Positions 17,065 through 24,717 of a DNA stretch of 46,689 nucleotides are shown here, in pieces (position 1 is the stretch's first letter; the number at the start of each line of letters is the position of its first letter). Origin of the DNA: JBFWML01 sp050251635 (GTDB lineage: Bacteria > Campylobacterota > Campylobacteria > Campylobacterales > SZUA-545). Both the position numbers and the translations under genes were made by a program. The notes under the pieces are model-generated. The model saw only the letters and a program-made list of their open reading frames with translations. It was not told the origin of the DNA and did no database searches. The stretch spans positions 1 to 46,689 of the forward strand of contig JBFWML010000013.1 in assembly GCA_050251635.1 (NCBI GenBank), written 5' to 3'.

Positions 17065-17070
17065 TATAAT
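17065..17070 (+). promoter_or_regulatory. Candidate -10 box for nadA
   Basis: TATAAT about 48 bases ahead of the nadA start in the 77-base region between plsY and nadA. On the other strand TATGAT, a few bases away, could serve plsY. Confidence 0.5.
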
Positions 17071-17117
17071 CATCATATCAAAGCACGGCTAATCGGCCAT
17101 TGAAGAGGAAAAAGGTT

Positions 17118-18110
17118 TTGGAAAAAGCGGCGCTCAAACAGACAATTTTAGAACTGAAACAAAGGCTCGGCGTGACGATCGCCGCGCACTATTACCAGCG
17201 CGACGAGGTGGTTGAGATTGCCGACATCGTGGGCGATAGCTTGGAGCTGGCGCGTAAATCGGCGGTTGACACAAACCCCTATCTGGTCTTTTGCGGCGTG
17301 GGTTTTATGGGCCAGAGCGTCAAAATTCTGGCTCCCGAAAAACGGGTGTTTATGCCCCGTATCGCCTGTTGTTCCATGGCGCGGATGATCGATGCCGATT
17401 ATTTTGACGCCAGCGTCGAAACGATGATCAAGGCGGGCATCCCGCGCGAAAATATCCTGCCGGTGACCTACATTAACTCCAGCGCGGAGGTTAAAGCCAA
17501 AGTCGGGCAGATGGGTGGCCTTGTCTGCACCAGCGCCAACGCCAAAACGATTCTGACGCAGGCTTTACAAAGCGGCAAAAAGATTCTGTTTGTGCCCGAC
17601 CGCTGCCTAGGGCAGAACCTGGCCGAACAGATGGGTTTAAAAAGCGCCGTGATCGGGCAGGATGCGGACTTGGCCCATGCGGACGTGATCTGCTACGACG
17701 GTTTTTGTTCGGTGCATCAACTTTTTACCCCGGCGGACATCGACTTTTATCGCGCCAAATATCCCGGCATCCTGATTGCCGTGCATCCCGAATGCGATCC
17801 GGCGGTGGTGAGAAAGGCCGATTTTGTCGGCTCTACCAGCCAGATTATCAACTGGGTCAAAACCCAGCCCATCGACCAGAAGCTGGCGATCGGCACGGAG
17901 TTCAACCTTGTCAACCGTTTGCGGGAGAAAAACACCTATGTGCTCTCCTCGACTAAACCCGAATGCCCGACCATGAATGAAACCACGCTCGAAGAGGTGC
18001 TGACGGTTTTGCGGGGAATCGAAAACGGCAGTTTTATCAACGAAATGACGCTGGATGATGAAACCCGCCACTGGGCGAAGGTTGCGCTAGATCGAATGCT
18101 CGCCCTCTAG
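17118..18110 (+). CDS. nadA: Quinolinate synthase NadA
   Basis: [4Fe-4S] enzyme that condenses iminoaspartate with dihydroxyacetone phosphate in NAD synthesis. With the TTG at 17118 it has 330 residues; the cluster ligands would be C85 (ACCSMA), C198 (DGFCSVH) and C284 (PECPTM). AHYYQRDEV and VHPEC are also present. An earlier in-frame TTG at 17100 is possible, but GAAGAGG lies nine bases ahead of 17118. nadC, the usual partner, is not next to it; the 3' end overlaps the stop region of an unrelated minus-strand gene by 24 bases. Confidence 0.95.
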   Translation: MEKAALKQTILELKQRLGVTIAAHYYQRDEVVEIADIVGDSLELARKSAVDTNPYLVFCGVGFMGQSVKILAPEKRVFMPRIACCSMARMIDADYFDASVETMIKAGIPRENILPVTYINSSAEVKAKVGQMGGLVCTSANAKTILTQALQSGKKILFVPDRCLGQNLAEQMGLKSAVIGQDADLAHADVICYDGFCSVHQLFTPADIDFYRAKYPGILIAVHPECDPAVVRKADFVGSTSQIINWVKTQPIDQKLAIGTEFNLVNRLREKNTYVLSSTKPECPTMNETTLEEVLTVLRGIENGSFINEMTLDDETRHWAKVALDRMLAL

Positions 18111-18728
18111 GTGCGTTCGGATGGCCTTGTAGGAAAGGCCGCTGGCTTTGTGGATGGCCGCCGGAGTCGGTTTAACCCCTAGGTTTTGCAGGGTTTGAAC
18201 GCAGGTTTGCAGCCGGATTTGCGTCTCTTTCAGGCGCGTTTCACTGGCCCTTTGGGTCTGTTTTTTGCGGCGGGTTTTGGTTTTGACGGGCTCGGTCACG
18301 TCGGTTTCCAGCCGCTCCTTTAAAAGCGTGATCAACCACGCCAGCCAGCCGCGATCGGCTTCGGTCAGTTTGGTGCGGCTTTTTTTGCCCGCCTCGGTGT
18401 TCCGCGCCGCCAATTCCAGCTTGGCCGCCACCGATTCCAGCGCGGGGACAAGCTGCCGATCGAACAAAAGCGGCAATCGTGCGCCGCCCGTGATCGTTTT
18501 AGGCAAGGGTCGATCGTGAATCTGCCAATGCAAAAACCCCAGCCCCGTCAGCAGCTCTTTAAACTTCAGTCCGCGTTTATCCATCACGCGCCCATAAACC
18601 GCCTCGATCGACTGGCGGCTTTTGAAGAGGCTTTCAAGCAACTCGATCAGGCTTAGATCGGTCTCTTTAAAACACCATTTGGTGCGGGCGTTGTAACTGC
18701 GGGGATAAAAACACCAGTCAGGTTTCAT
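18087..18728 (-). CDS. Unrecognised protein with a possible C-terminal helix-turn-helix
   Basis: A 213-residue protein I do not recognise. The N-terminus is rich in aromatic residues and cysteine (MKPDWCFYPRSYNARTKWCF). A leucine-rich middle (to about residue 135) is followed by a strongly basic linker (KTKTRRKKQTQR). The last 35 residues (LGVKPTPAAIHKASGLSYKAIRTHLEGE in part) look like a helix-turn-helix. DNA binding is therefore plausible. The 3' end overlaps nadA by 24 bases on the opposite strand. Base composition and CGATCG sites are like the neighbours, so it looks resident rather than part of the cassette to its left. No strong ribosome binding site precedes the ATG. Confidence 0.6.
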   Translation of the reverse strand: MKPDWCFYPRSYNARTKWCFKETDLSLIELLESLFKSRQSIEAVYGRVMDKRGLKFKELLTGLGFLHWQIHDRPLPKTITGGARLPLLFDRQLVPALESVAAKLELAARNTEAGKKSRTKLTEADRGWLAWLITLLKERLETDVTEPVKTKTRRKKQTQRASETRLKETQIRLQTCVQTLQNLGVKPTPAAIHKASGLSYKAIRTHLEGEHSI

Positions 18729-18830
18729 GGGGCTTTCGTTCTGGAAAAAATAAAAAATGAGTGTATCAGAAGAAAAATTGGGTTTTCAGGGCATACAGCG
18801 CACAGATGACACGAACAGAATTCAGCAGAT
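18729..18830. other. AT-rich non-coding stretch
   Basis: About 100 bases between the unrecognised gene and the left inverted repeat. It is clearly AT-richer than the surroundings and no gene or convincing signal is seen. Confidence 0.5.
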
Positions 18831-18855
18831 TTTAAAAAGTAGCCTGTCACCATTT
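18831..18855 (+). repeat. Left arm of a 25-bp inverted repeat flanking the SRA-HNH gene
   Basis: The arm has the core AAAAAGTAGCCTGTC and ends CCATTT. Its reverse complement occurs at 19721-19745 with a single mismatch (24 of 25). The two arms enclose 865 bases. No obvious target-site duplication is visible outside them. Confidence 0.85.
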
Positions 18856-18972
18856 ATCGGATTTTCCTTATGCTTGCGGACATTTTGAGCGTCTGAATAT
18901 CTGCTTAGTTTCCGGCAAGAGGGTATGTTGTGGAGGTAAATAAATGGTTATGTTCTTGTTGGGAGTTGAAGT

Positions 18973-19671
18973 TTGAGAGGTAGTGTAATTTCCTACATTG
19001 AGATGTGTCAGAAAGAAGGCACAAGCCTTCAACGGGGCATGAATTTCCGTCTGAATGGGCATCATTCGGTCATCCTCATGTCGGTACGCCCCAACTCGCC
19101 CTACCGTGATGAAGTGCAAGAAGATGGCGCCATCCTCATCTATGAGGGTCACGACGAGCCAAAGCGGAGGGGGATAGCTGATCCCAAGGTTCTCGATCAA
19201 CCTGAACGTTTAAGTAGTGGAACTTTTACTGAGAATGGAAAATTTCATCAAGCTGCCCAACTCTTTAAAGCCGGGCAAAAAGGTCCGGACATTGTTCATG
19301 TATATGAGAAAATTAAAACTGGAATTTGGACAGACAACGGATTCTTTCACTTGATAGATTCGTGGATCGAGAACGATGGCGTGAGGAATGTCTTTAAATT
19401 CAAGCTAGTTGCAGTAGAAAGTGTTTCTAATGAATCAGCCGCTGAGGAAGTGACTAGCCACCCTGCTGAACGTAGCCGCATTATTCCAACTAGCGTCAAA
19501 CTCGAAGTATGGGCTCGTGATGGTGGCAAGTGTGTAACTTGTGGTGCAACCGACGAGCTTCATTTTGATCACATTCTCCCTTACTCAAAAGGCGGAACGT
19601 CCTTGAAAGCTGAGAACGTTCAGCTACTCTGTGCTCGTCACAATCTAAGAAAGAGCGCAAAGATTCAATGA
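18973..19671 (+). CDS. Predicted SRA-HNH modification-dependent endonuclease
   Basis: A 232-residue protein. Residues 1-150 resemble an SRA (YDG) modified-base-binding domain: GMNFRLNGHHSVILMSVR, a DGAILIYEGHDEP motif, then VHVYEKIKTGIWTDNGFF and RNVFKFKL. Residues 168-232 are an HNH nuclease with a zinc pair C187/C190 (CVTCG), D199-H200 (HFDHI), N215 and C220/H223 (LLCARHN). The SRA-plus-HNH layout is that of modification-dependent restriction enzymes such as ScoMcrA. The TTG start at 18973 has GGGAG seven bases upstream; the ATG at 19003 is an alternative. Composition is AT-richer than the neighbours and inverted repeats flank it, which points to acquisition. No methyltransferase is linked. 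Confidence 0.8.
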   Translation: MRGSVISYIEMCQKEGTSLQRGMNFRLNGHHSVILMSVRPNSPYRDEVQEDGAILIYEGHDEPKRRGIADPKVLDQPERLSSGTFTENGKFHQAAQLFKAGQKGPDIVHVYEKIKTGIWTDNGFFHLIDSWIENDGVRNVFKFKLVAVESVSNESAAEEVTSHPAERSRIIPTSVKLEVWARDGGKCVTCGATDELHFDHILPYSKGGTSLKAENVQLLCARHNLRKSAKIQ

Positions 19672-19685
19672 ATAACGAAGGTAAT

Positions 19686-19728
19686 GGGAAATGGGAAATG
19701 GGGGAAATGGAAATGGGTGGAAATGGGG
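19686..19728 (+). repeat. Degenerate GGGAAAT repeats, G-quadruplex potential
   Basis: Five runs of three or more G (686-688, 693-695, 700-704, 715-717, 725-728 of this kilobase) are separated by 4, 4, 10 and 7 bases of mostly AAAT. It starts 15 bases after the nuclease stop and runs into the right inverted repeat. Confidence 0.7.
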
Positions 19729-19745
19729 ACAGGCTACTTTTTAAA
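19721..19745 (-). repeat. Right arm of the 25-bp inverted repeat
   Basis: Reverse complement of 18831-18855 with one mismatch; core GACAGGCTACTTTTT. It marks the right edge of the AT-rich cassette, 76 bases from the nearest tRNA gene. Confidence 0.85.
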
Positions 19746-19756
19746 TAACTTTTGAT

Positions 19757-19776
19757 AACATCGAAAAATCGGTGTT
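19757..19776 (+). terminator. Weak hairpin between the cassette and the tRNA genes
   Basis: AACATCG pairs with CGGTGTT (one G-U pair) around an AAAAAT loop. GTTTCT follows on the plus strand. It may end the nuclease transcript or the tRNA transcript from the other side; the U tract is poor. Confidence 0.3.
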
Positions 19777-19820
19777 GTTTCTAGGTTTCAGGTGAAAAAG
19801 ATTGATCAGAAGAAAATTTG

Positions 19821-19908
19821 TGGCGGACAAGGGGGGATTCGAACCCCCGATAGGTTTCCCTATACACGCGTTCCAGGCGTGCGCCTTCAACCACTCGGCC
19901 ACCTGCCC
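19821..19908 (-). tRNA. tRNA-Ser (anticodon GGA)
   Basis: 88 bases including an encoded CCA. The anticodon stem CACGC/GCGTG holds loop CTGGAAC, the T arm contains GGTTCGAATCC, and a long variable arm is present, as in serine tRNAs. Acceptor GGGCAGG pairs with CTTGTCC using G-U pairs. It is the last of five tRNA genes on this strand. Confidence 0.95.
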
Positions 19909-19938
19909 ACAAATTAAAAAGAAGAACGTTGCCTGCCG

Positions 19939-20026
19939 TGGCGGGCAGGGTGGGATTCGAACCCACGGAGGTTTAACCCTCGCCGGTTTTCAAGACCGGT
20001 GCTTTGAACCGCTCAGCCACCTACCC
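19939..20026 (-). tRNA. tRNA-Ser (anticodon TGA)
   Basis: 88 bases including encoded CCA. Anticodon stem CCGGT/ACCGG with loop CTTGAAA, long variable arm, T loop TTCGAAT, acceptor GGGTAGG/CCTGCCC. Confidence 0.95.
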
Positions 20027-20046
20027 GTGAAAAATCGGCTTGTTTT

Positions 20047-20120
20047 TGGAGGCGGCACCCGGATTTGAACCGGGGATCGGAGCTTTGCAGGCTCCTGCCT
20101 TACCGCTTGGCTATGCCGCC
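20047..20120 (-). tRNA. tRNA-Cys (anticodon GCA)
   Basis: 74 bases including encoded CCA. Anticodon stem GGAGC/GCTCC with loop CTGCAAA; the discriminator base is U, as expected for cysteine tRNA. Confidence 0.95.
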
Positions 20121-20161
20121 ATCTCCTGCGTCACACAGGGCGTAAAAGCCCTTAGGCACCG

Positions 20162-20249
20162 TGGTGCCCGAGGCCGGACTCGAACCGGCACGGACGAAAC
20201 CGTCCTCAGGATTTTAAGTCCTGTGTGTCTACCATTTCACCACTCGGGC
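20162..20249 (-). tRNA. tRNA-Leu (anticodon TAA)
   Basis: 88 bases including encoded CCA. Anticodon stem CAGGA/TCCTG with loop CTTAAAA, long variable arm, A discriminator, acceptor GCCCGAG/CTCGGGC. Confidence 0.95.
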
Positions 20250-20262
20250 AAAACCTTGAAAC

Positions 20263-20337
20263 TGGAGCGGGAAATGGGATTCGAACCCACGGCCCCAACC
20301 TTGGCAAGGTTGTGCTCTACCCCTGAGCTATTCCCGC
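20263..20337 (-). tRNA. tRNA-Gly (anticodon GCC)
   Basis: 75 bases including encoded CCA. Anticodon stem CAACC/GGTTG with loop TTGCCAA, U discriminator. It is the promoter-proximal gene of the Gly-Leu-Cys-Ser-Ser cluster. Confidence 0.95.
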
Positions 20338-20355
20338 ATAAAATCAAGAGGCGCA

Positions 20356-20361
20356 ATTCTA
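20356..20361 (-). promoter_or_regulatory. Candidate -10 box of the tRNA cluster
   Basis: TAGAAT on the minus strand, 18 bases ahead of the tRNA-Gly 5' end. No clear -35 is seen. It lies back to back with the ilvD promoter. Confidence 0.45.
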
Positions 20362-20388
20362 GCCGCCTTCAAATTAAATCTGCTTTAA

Positions 20389-20394
20389 TATAAT
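20389..20394 (+). promoter_or_regulatory. Candidate -10 box of ilvD
   Basis: Perfect TATAAT 25 bases before the ilvD ATG, within AT-rich sequence. AAGGA follows as ribosome binding site at about 20408-20412, so the leader would be very short. Confidence 0.6.
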
Positions 20395-20419
20395 TGCATA
20401 AACTTCACAAGGATTTTCC

Positions 20420-22099
20420 ATGCGCAGCGATATCATCAAACGCGGATACGACAAAACCCCCCACCGCAGCCTGCTTCGGGCCACGGGCCTGAAAGACGAA
20501 GATTTCGAGAAGCCCTTTATCGGCATTGCCAACAGCCATATCGATATTATCCCCGGCCACTTCTTTTTGCAGGAGTACGGCCGTATTGTGAAAGAGGCGA
20601 TCCGCGAGGCGGGCGGCGTGCCCTTTGAATTTAACACGATCGGCGTGGATGACGGCATCGCCATGGGGCATGACGGGATGCTTTACAGCCTGCCCAGTCG
20701 CGAGCTGATCGCCGACAGCATCGAAACGGTGATGAACGCCCACAAACTCGATGCGCTCTTTTGTATTCCCAACTGCGACAAGATTGTACCGGGGATGCTG
20801 ATGGGCGCTTTGCGCGTGAATGTGCCCACCATCTTTGTTTCCGGCGGGGCTATGGCGGCGGGACACCTTAAAGACGGTACGCCGATCGATCTGGCGACCG
20901 CCTTTGAAGCGGTGGGCAAACGGGCGCAGGGGCAAATGAGCGACGAAGAACTCAAAGAGATCGAATGCAACGCCTGTCCGGGCGGCGGCAGTTGCAGCGG
21001 CATGTTCACCGCCAACAGCATGAACACGCTGTGCGAAGCAATGGGCGTGGCGCTGCCGGGCAACGGCACGGTGCTGGCTATGACGCCGGAGCGGATCGAT
21101 ATGCTTAAAACGGCGGCTAAGCGGATTGTGGAGATGGCCAAAGCGGGCAAACCCAAAATGCGCGACGTGCTCAACGAAAAGGCGATCCACAACGCCTTTG
21201 TGGTGGATATGGCCATGGGCGGCAGCTCCAACACCGTTTTGCATATGCTGGCGATCGCCCGCGAAGCCGAAGTGGATTTCGACATCACCAAGATTAATGA
21301 GATTAGCAAAAACGTGGCGCATATCGCCAAAATTTCCCCGTCGCTTTCGACGGTGCATATGGAAGATATCCACCGCGCGGGGGGCGTGAGCGCCGTGATG
21401 AAAGAGGTCTCCCGCCGGGGCGGCCTGTTGCATCTGGACAACCCGACCGTCACCGGCGAGAGCTTGGGCGATCGGATTAAAAACGCGTCCATCAAAGACG
21501 AATCGATTATCCACACCAACGAAAACGCCTACTCCCAAGTGGGCGGGCTGGCGATTTTGTTCGGCAATCTGGCCGAAGAGGGCGCGGTCGTTAAAACCGC
21601 CGGGATCGATCCGTCTATGCGGCAGTTTAAGGGCAAGGCAATCTGCTTTAACTCGCAGGCCGAAGCGATCGTGGGGATTACGGGCGGCAAGGTCAAGCCA
21701 GGCCATGTGGTCGTCATCCGCTACGAAGGCCCCAAGGGCGGCCCCGGGATGCAAGAGATGCTGGCCCCCACAAGCCTTATTATGGGGATGGGACTAGGCG
21801 ACAAGGTTGCCTTGATTACCGACGGGCGCTTTAGCGGCGCCACGCGGGGCGCATCGATCGGCCATGTGTCGCCCGAAGCGGCCGAAGGCGGGCTGATTGG
21901 ACTCATCGAAGACGGTGACGAGATCGAGATCGATGTTGACAAACACCTGCTGCAACTGAATGTGAGCTACGAAACGCTCGAACCGCGCCGCCTGCACTTC
22001 AAGCCGGTCAAAAAAGAGATTCCCTCCAAGTGGCTCAAGCGCTACAGCCTGCTGGTGAGCAACGCCAGCGCGGGCGCAGTGCTGAAAACGGAGCTTTGA
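20420..22099 (+). CDS. ilvD: Dihydroxy-acid dehydratase IlvD
   Basis: Iron-sulfur dehydratase of valine, leucine and isoleucine synthesis, 559 residues. C119 (PNCDK) and C192 (GGGSCSGMFTANSMN) are cluster ligands. The early motif reads ANSHIDIIPGH: a glycine stands where [2Fe-2S] enzymes have a cysteine, so an oxygen-labile [4Fe-4S] enzyme of the E. coli type is more likely. The C-terminal GRFSGATRGASIGHVSPEA is typical. It begins a plus-strand run with the nitrilase-like gene and pcm. Confidence 0.96.
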   Translation: MRSDIIKRGYDKTPHRSLLRATGLKDEDFEKPFIGIANSHIDIIPGHFFLQEYGRIVKEAIREAGGVPFEFNTIGVDDGIAMGHDGMLYSLPSRELIADSIETVMNAHKLDALFCIPNCDKIVPGMLMGALRVNVPTIFVSGGAMAAGHLKDGTPIDLATAFEAVGKRAQGQMSDEELKEIECNACPGGGSCSGMFTANSMNTLCEAMGVALPGNGTVLAMTPERIDMLKTAAKRIVEMAKAGKPKMRDVLNEKAIHNAFVVDMAMGGSSNTVLHMLAIAREAEVDFDITKINEISKNVAHIAKISPSLSTVHMEDIHRAGGVSAVMKEVSRRGGLLHLDNPTVTGESLGDRIKNASIKDESIIHTNENAYSQVGGLAILFGNLAEEGAVVKTAGIDPSMRQFKGKAICFNSQAEAIVGITGGKVKPGHVVVIRYEGPKGGPGMQEMLAPTSLIMGMGLGDKVALITDGRFSGATRGASIGHVSPEAAEGGLIGLIEDGDEIEIDVDKHLLQLNVSYETLEPRRLHFKPVKKEIPSKWLKRYSLLVSNASAGAVLKTEL

Positions 22100-22102
22100 T
22101 TT

Positions 22103-22813
22103 TTGCGTCTTGCGGTTTTACAGTTTGAAACCACGCCGGATTATGCGGCCAATCTGGCGCGGCTGATCGCCCTAGTTGAATCCTGCGAGGCCGATCTGGC
22201 ACTGGCCCCGGAGGTGTGTTTAACGGGGTTTGATTACGCCCGTTTTGAGGCCGCCGCCGCGTTTTCGGCCCAAAGCGAAGCGGCGTTGCTGGAGCTTTCA
22301 CAAAAAAAGGCAATTGCGCTGACCCGTATCGAAAAAGAGGACGATTGTTTTTATAACGTCTTTCGTTTTTATGACAAGGGCCGCTGCCTGCACGCGCAGA
22401 AAAAACACAAACTTTTTTTGCTGGGCGATGAACACCGCTATTTTTCGCCGGGGGACGCTGGCGCGATCAAGCCCTTTGAATACAACGGCTGGAAAATCGG
22501 TGTTTTGATCTGCTTCGAGTTGCGCTTTACCGAACTGTGGCGGCAATTGGAGGGGTGTGACTTGGTGCTGCTTCCGGCCATGTGGGGTGTTTTGCGCAAA
22601 AAACACTACGAGATACTGAGCGATGCGCTGGCGATCGCCAATCGTTGTTTTGTGGCCGCGAGCGATAGCGCCAATCATGATATGGCGAGAGGCAGCGCGA
22701 TTGTTTCGCCGTGGGGCGATGCTCTGCGCGACGATAACGCCGATCGGTTGGTTTTAGCGCTGGATAAACGCGAAATCGCCAAAGCCAAGCGGGCCGTGCC
22801 CTATGAGGCATAA
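22103..22813 (+). CDS. Carbon-nitrogen hydrolase (nitrilase family)
   Basis: Amidase-type hydrolase of 236 residues. The catalytic triad is E37 (LAPEVCLTG), K103 (KHKLFL) and C137 (LICFELRF). The start is TTG at 22103, three bases after the ilvD stop, with GGAG nine bases ahead. The family covers omega-amidases, carbamoylputrescine amidases and metabolite-repair enzymes, and I cannot assign a substrate. The protein is shorter than most members (typically 260-300). The end overlaps pcm by 11 bases. Confidence 0.85.
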   Translation: MRLAVLQFETTPDYAANLARLIALVESCEADLALAPEVCLTGFDYARFEAAAAFSAQSEAALLELSQKKAIALTRIEKEDDCFYNVFRFYDKGRCLHAQKKHKLFLLGDEHRYFSPGDAGAIKPFEYNGWKIGVLICFELRFTELWRQLEGCDLVLLPAMWGVLRKKHYEILSDALAIANRCFVAASDSANHDMARGSAIVSPWGDALRDDNADRLVLALDKREIAKAKRAVPYEA

Positions 22814-23432
22814 ACAGCAGGCGCAGGCGGTTTTTGCCGATGCGCTGGAAAAGAAGATTGCGTTAACCCCCGCCGTTAAAACCGCTTTTACCGCCGTGCC
22901 GCGCGATCTGTTCGTGCCGCCGGGGCTGGAGCGGATGGCCTACGAGCTTGAGGCCCTGCCCATGGGAGCCAACCAGTGGCTCAGCTCCCCGCTGACGGTG
23001 GCGCGCATGACGCTGGCGCTGCAACCCGAAACGGGCGATTCGGTGCTGGAGATCGGCTGTGGAAGCGGTTATCAGGCGGCGATTTTAGGCAAACTCTTCC
23101 GCCGGGTTTTTACCATCGAGCGGATCGAACGATTGCTCAACGAAGCCAAAGGGCGCTTCAAAACCCTAGGACTGATCAACGTCCACACCCGTCTGGCCGA
23201 CGGCCACGAAGGGTGGGCGCAATACGGGCCCTATGATCGGATTTTGCTCAGTTGCGAAACGCCGCAGATTCCCCAAACGCTTTTTGATCAGCTCGAACCA
23301 AACGGGCTGCTTGTTGCCCCCGTGGGCGGTAAAATCGTGCGCCACACCAAATATCCCAGCGGCCGGATTGTCAAAGAGACGCTGGAGAACTGCCAGTTTG
23401 TACCGATGCTGGACGGCGTAGAAAAGGCCTAA
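22803..23432 (+). CDS. pcm: Protein-L-isoaspartate O-methyltransferase
   Basis: Repair enzyme that methylates isoaspartyl residues in damaged proteins, 209 residues. Motifs include VPRDLFVPP, the SAM-binding LEIGCGSGYQAAIL (about residues 82-95), the post-I region VFTIERIERL and PYDRILLS. It lies 11 bases inside the end of the nitrilase-family gene. Its stop overlaps the stop of the convergent riboflavin synthase gene by four bases. Confidence 0.93.
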   Translation: MRHKQQAQAVFADALEKKIALTPAVKTAFTAVPRDLFVPPGLERMAYELEALPMGANQWLSSPLTVARMTLALQPETGDSVLEIGCGSGYQAAILGKLFRRVFTIERIERLLNEAKGRFKTLGLINVHTRLADGHEGWAQYGPYDRILLSCETPQIPQTLFDQLEPNGLLVAPVGGKIVRHTKYPSGRIVKETLENCQFVPMLDGVEKA

Positions 23433-24040
23433 TACAGCGCCATCGTTCGATCGACCTCGTCCCAGGTCGGCGATTTTTTGGAAAAACCCTGCAAATGGGC
23501 CAGATAACGGGCAAACAGATCGGTTTCCAGATTGACCCGGCGGCCCGGTTCGTAGCTTTCGAAGAGCGTGTTTTTCAGCGAGTGGGGAATTAGCGTTAAG
23601 CGGAAGCTATTGCCCGCGCACTCATTGACCGTCAGACTCACGCCGTCCACGGCGATCGAACCTTTAGGGGCGATCAGCATCAGCGCCTCCTTGGGCGCTT
23701 CAATCAAAAAATCCCAGCTTCGCCCCTTTTTATCGATCCGCGCCACGCGCCCCACATAGTCCACATGGCCCTGCACCACATGGCCTTCGAAGCGATCGCC
23801 CATTTGCATGGCCGGTTCGATATGGACTTTGCCCCGGTAGTTCTCCACCGCCAGCAGCTTCTGGCTTTCATGGGAAAGCTCCACCGCAAAACCGTCAGAA
23901 TTAACGTCGATCACCGTCAGGCACGCGCCATTAACGGCAATGCTATCGCCCAATCCCGCCTTGTGAGCGGCCTTGAGGGTTAGTTTTTCGCCGTTAAAGC
24001 TCTTAACCTCGGCCAGTTCGCGGATCAGACCTGTAAACAC
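23429..24040 (-). CDS. ribE: Riboflavin synthase (alpha-type, lumazine dismutating)
   Basis: Trimeric enzyme that converts two 6,7-dimethyl-8-ribityllumazine molecules to riboflavin; 203 residues. The two lumazine-binding repeats are visible: MFTGLI, GDSIAVNGACLTV and GHVVQGHVD, then GSIAVDGVSLTVNE and LIPHSLKNT. The GTG start has AAGGAG five bases ahead and lies 16 bases inside the end of mnmD. Some naming schemes call this gene ribC. Confidence 0.94.
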   Translation of the reverse strand: MFTGLIRELAEVKSFNGEKLTLKAAHKAGLGDSIAVNGACLTVIDVNSDGFAVELSHESQKLLAVENYRGKVHIEPAMQMGDRFEGHVVQGHVDYVGRVARIDKKGRSWDFLIEAPKEALMLIAPKGSIAVDGVSLTVNECAGNSFRLTLIPHSLKNTLFESYEPGRRVNLETDLFARYLAHLQGFSKKSPTWDEVDRTMALY

Positions 24041-24717
24041 GCTAGCTCCTTGATCGGTTTTTTTACGCCCAGCGTGCCGGGCCGAAGGGTGCTTGCGGGG
24101 TCAAAGGGGTGTTCGTGCAGCACAAACCCCGCCGCCTGCATGATGCGGCGCACGCCTTTAGATTGCGAGTAGGTCGTTAAAACGCCGTCCTCTGAAAGTA
24201 GGCGGTAAAGTTCGCCAAAAAAATGCGCGTCCCACAGTTCAGGGTTTTTTTTGGAGGAAAAGGGGTCTTGATAGATCAGATCAAACGGCCCGGCAGAAGT
24301 TTTGACAAACTCAACCGCATCGCCGCGAAAAACCCGCACACTCACGCGGCCCGTTTCGTAATTTTGCCCCCTGGAAACGGCGGAAATAACATCCAAGAAC
24401 GGCAAAAGCGGCTGGGGATAGGGCAGGCCATAAAGCCGCTCTAAAAGCGCTTCGTCTTTCTCCGGCCCTTCGATTTCCACGCGGCCTTGATAACCCAGCC
24501 TGTTTAGCTCATACAGCGTGCAAAGGGTGTTGTAGCCCAACCCAAAGCAGATATCCAGCACCCGAATGACCGGCTTTTTGAGTGCGCCCGAAAACCGCAG
24601 CGCGGGGCGCACATGTTTTTCCAGCGATTCAATCAGCGCCCCCTCGCGCACACTATGGTAATGCTCCCCGTAGGCCTGCGAATAGAGCGTAAAACTGCCG
24701 TCCCCCGATCGGGTCAT
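24025..24717 (-). CDS. mnmD: tRNA 5-methylaminomethyl-2-thiouridine methyltransferase (MnmD type)
   Basis: SAM-dependent methyltransferase of 230 residues, equivalent to the MnmC2 domain of bifunctional MnmC; it finishes the wobble-uridine modification. Motifs are FTLYSQAYGEHYHS, DICFGLGYN (SAM loop), IYQDPFSSKKNPELW and LTTYSQSKGVRR. No FAD-dependent MnmC1 domain is attached. It overlaps lgt by ATGA and riboflavin synthase by 16 bases, so it sits in a tight four-gene operon. Confidence 0.85.
   Translation of the reverse strand: MTRSGDGSFTLYSQAYGEHYHSVREGALIESLEKHVRPALRFSGALKKPVIRVLDICFGLGYNTLCTLYELNRLGYQGRVEIEGPEKDEALLERLYGLPYPQPLLPFLDVISAVSRGQNYETGRVSVRVFRGDAVEFVKTSAGPFDLIYQDPFSSKKNPELWDAHFFGELYRLLSEDGVLTTYSQSKGVRRIMQAAGFVLHEHPFDPASTLRPGTLGVKKPIKELACLQV

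Noticed and set aside
18831..19745. The repeat-bounded segment as a complete insertion sequence
   Set aside because: The only gene encodes an SRA-HNH protein; no transposase and no clear target-site duplication were found.
19821..20337. The regularly spaced tRNA genes as a CRISPR array
   Set aside because: Each unit folds as a different tRNA with its own anticodon; there are no identical repeats with unique spacers.
20405..21754. A 449-codon minus-strand open frame opposite ilvD
   Set aside because: ilvD is unmistakable over its whole length; the His/Gly/Arg-rich antisense product has no recognisable domain.
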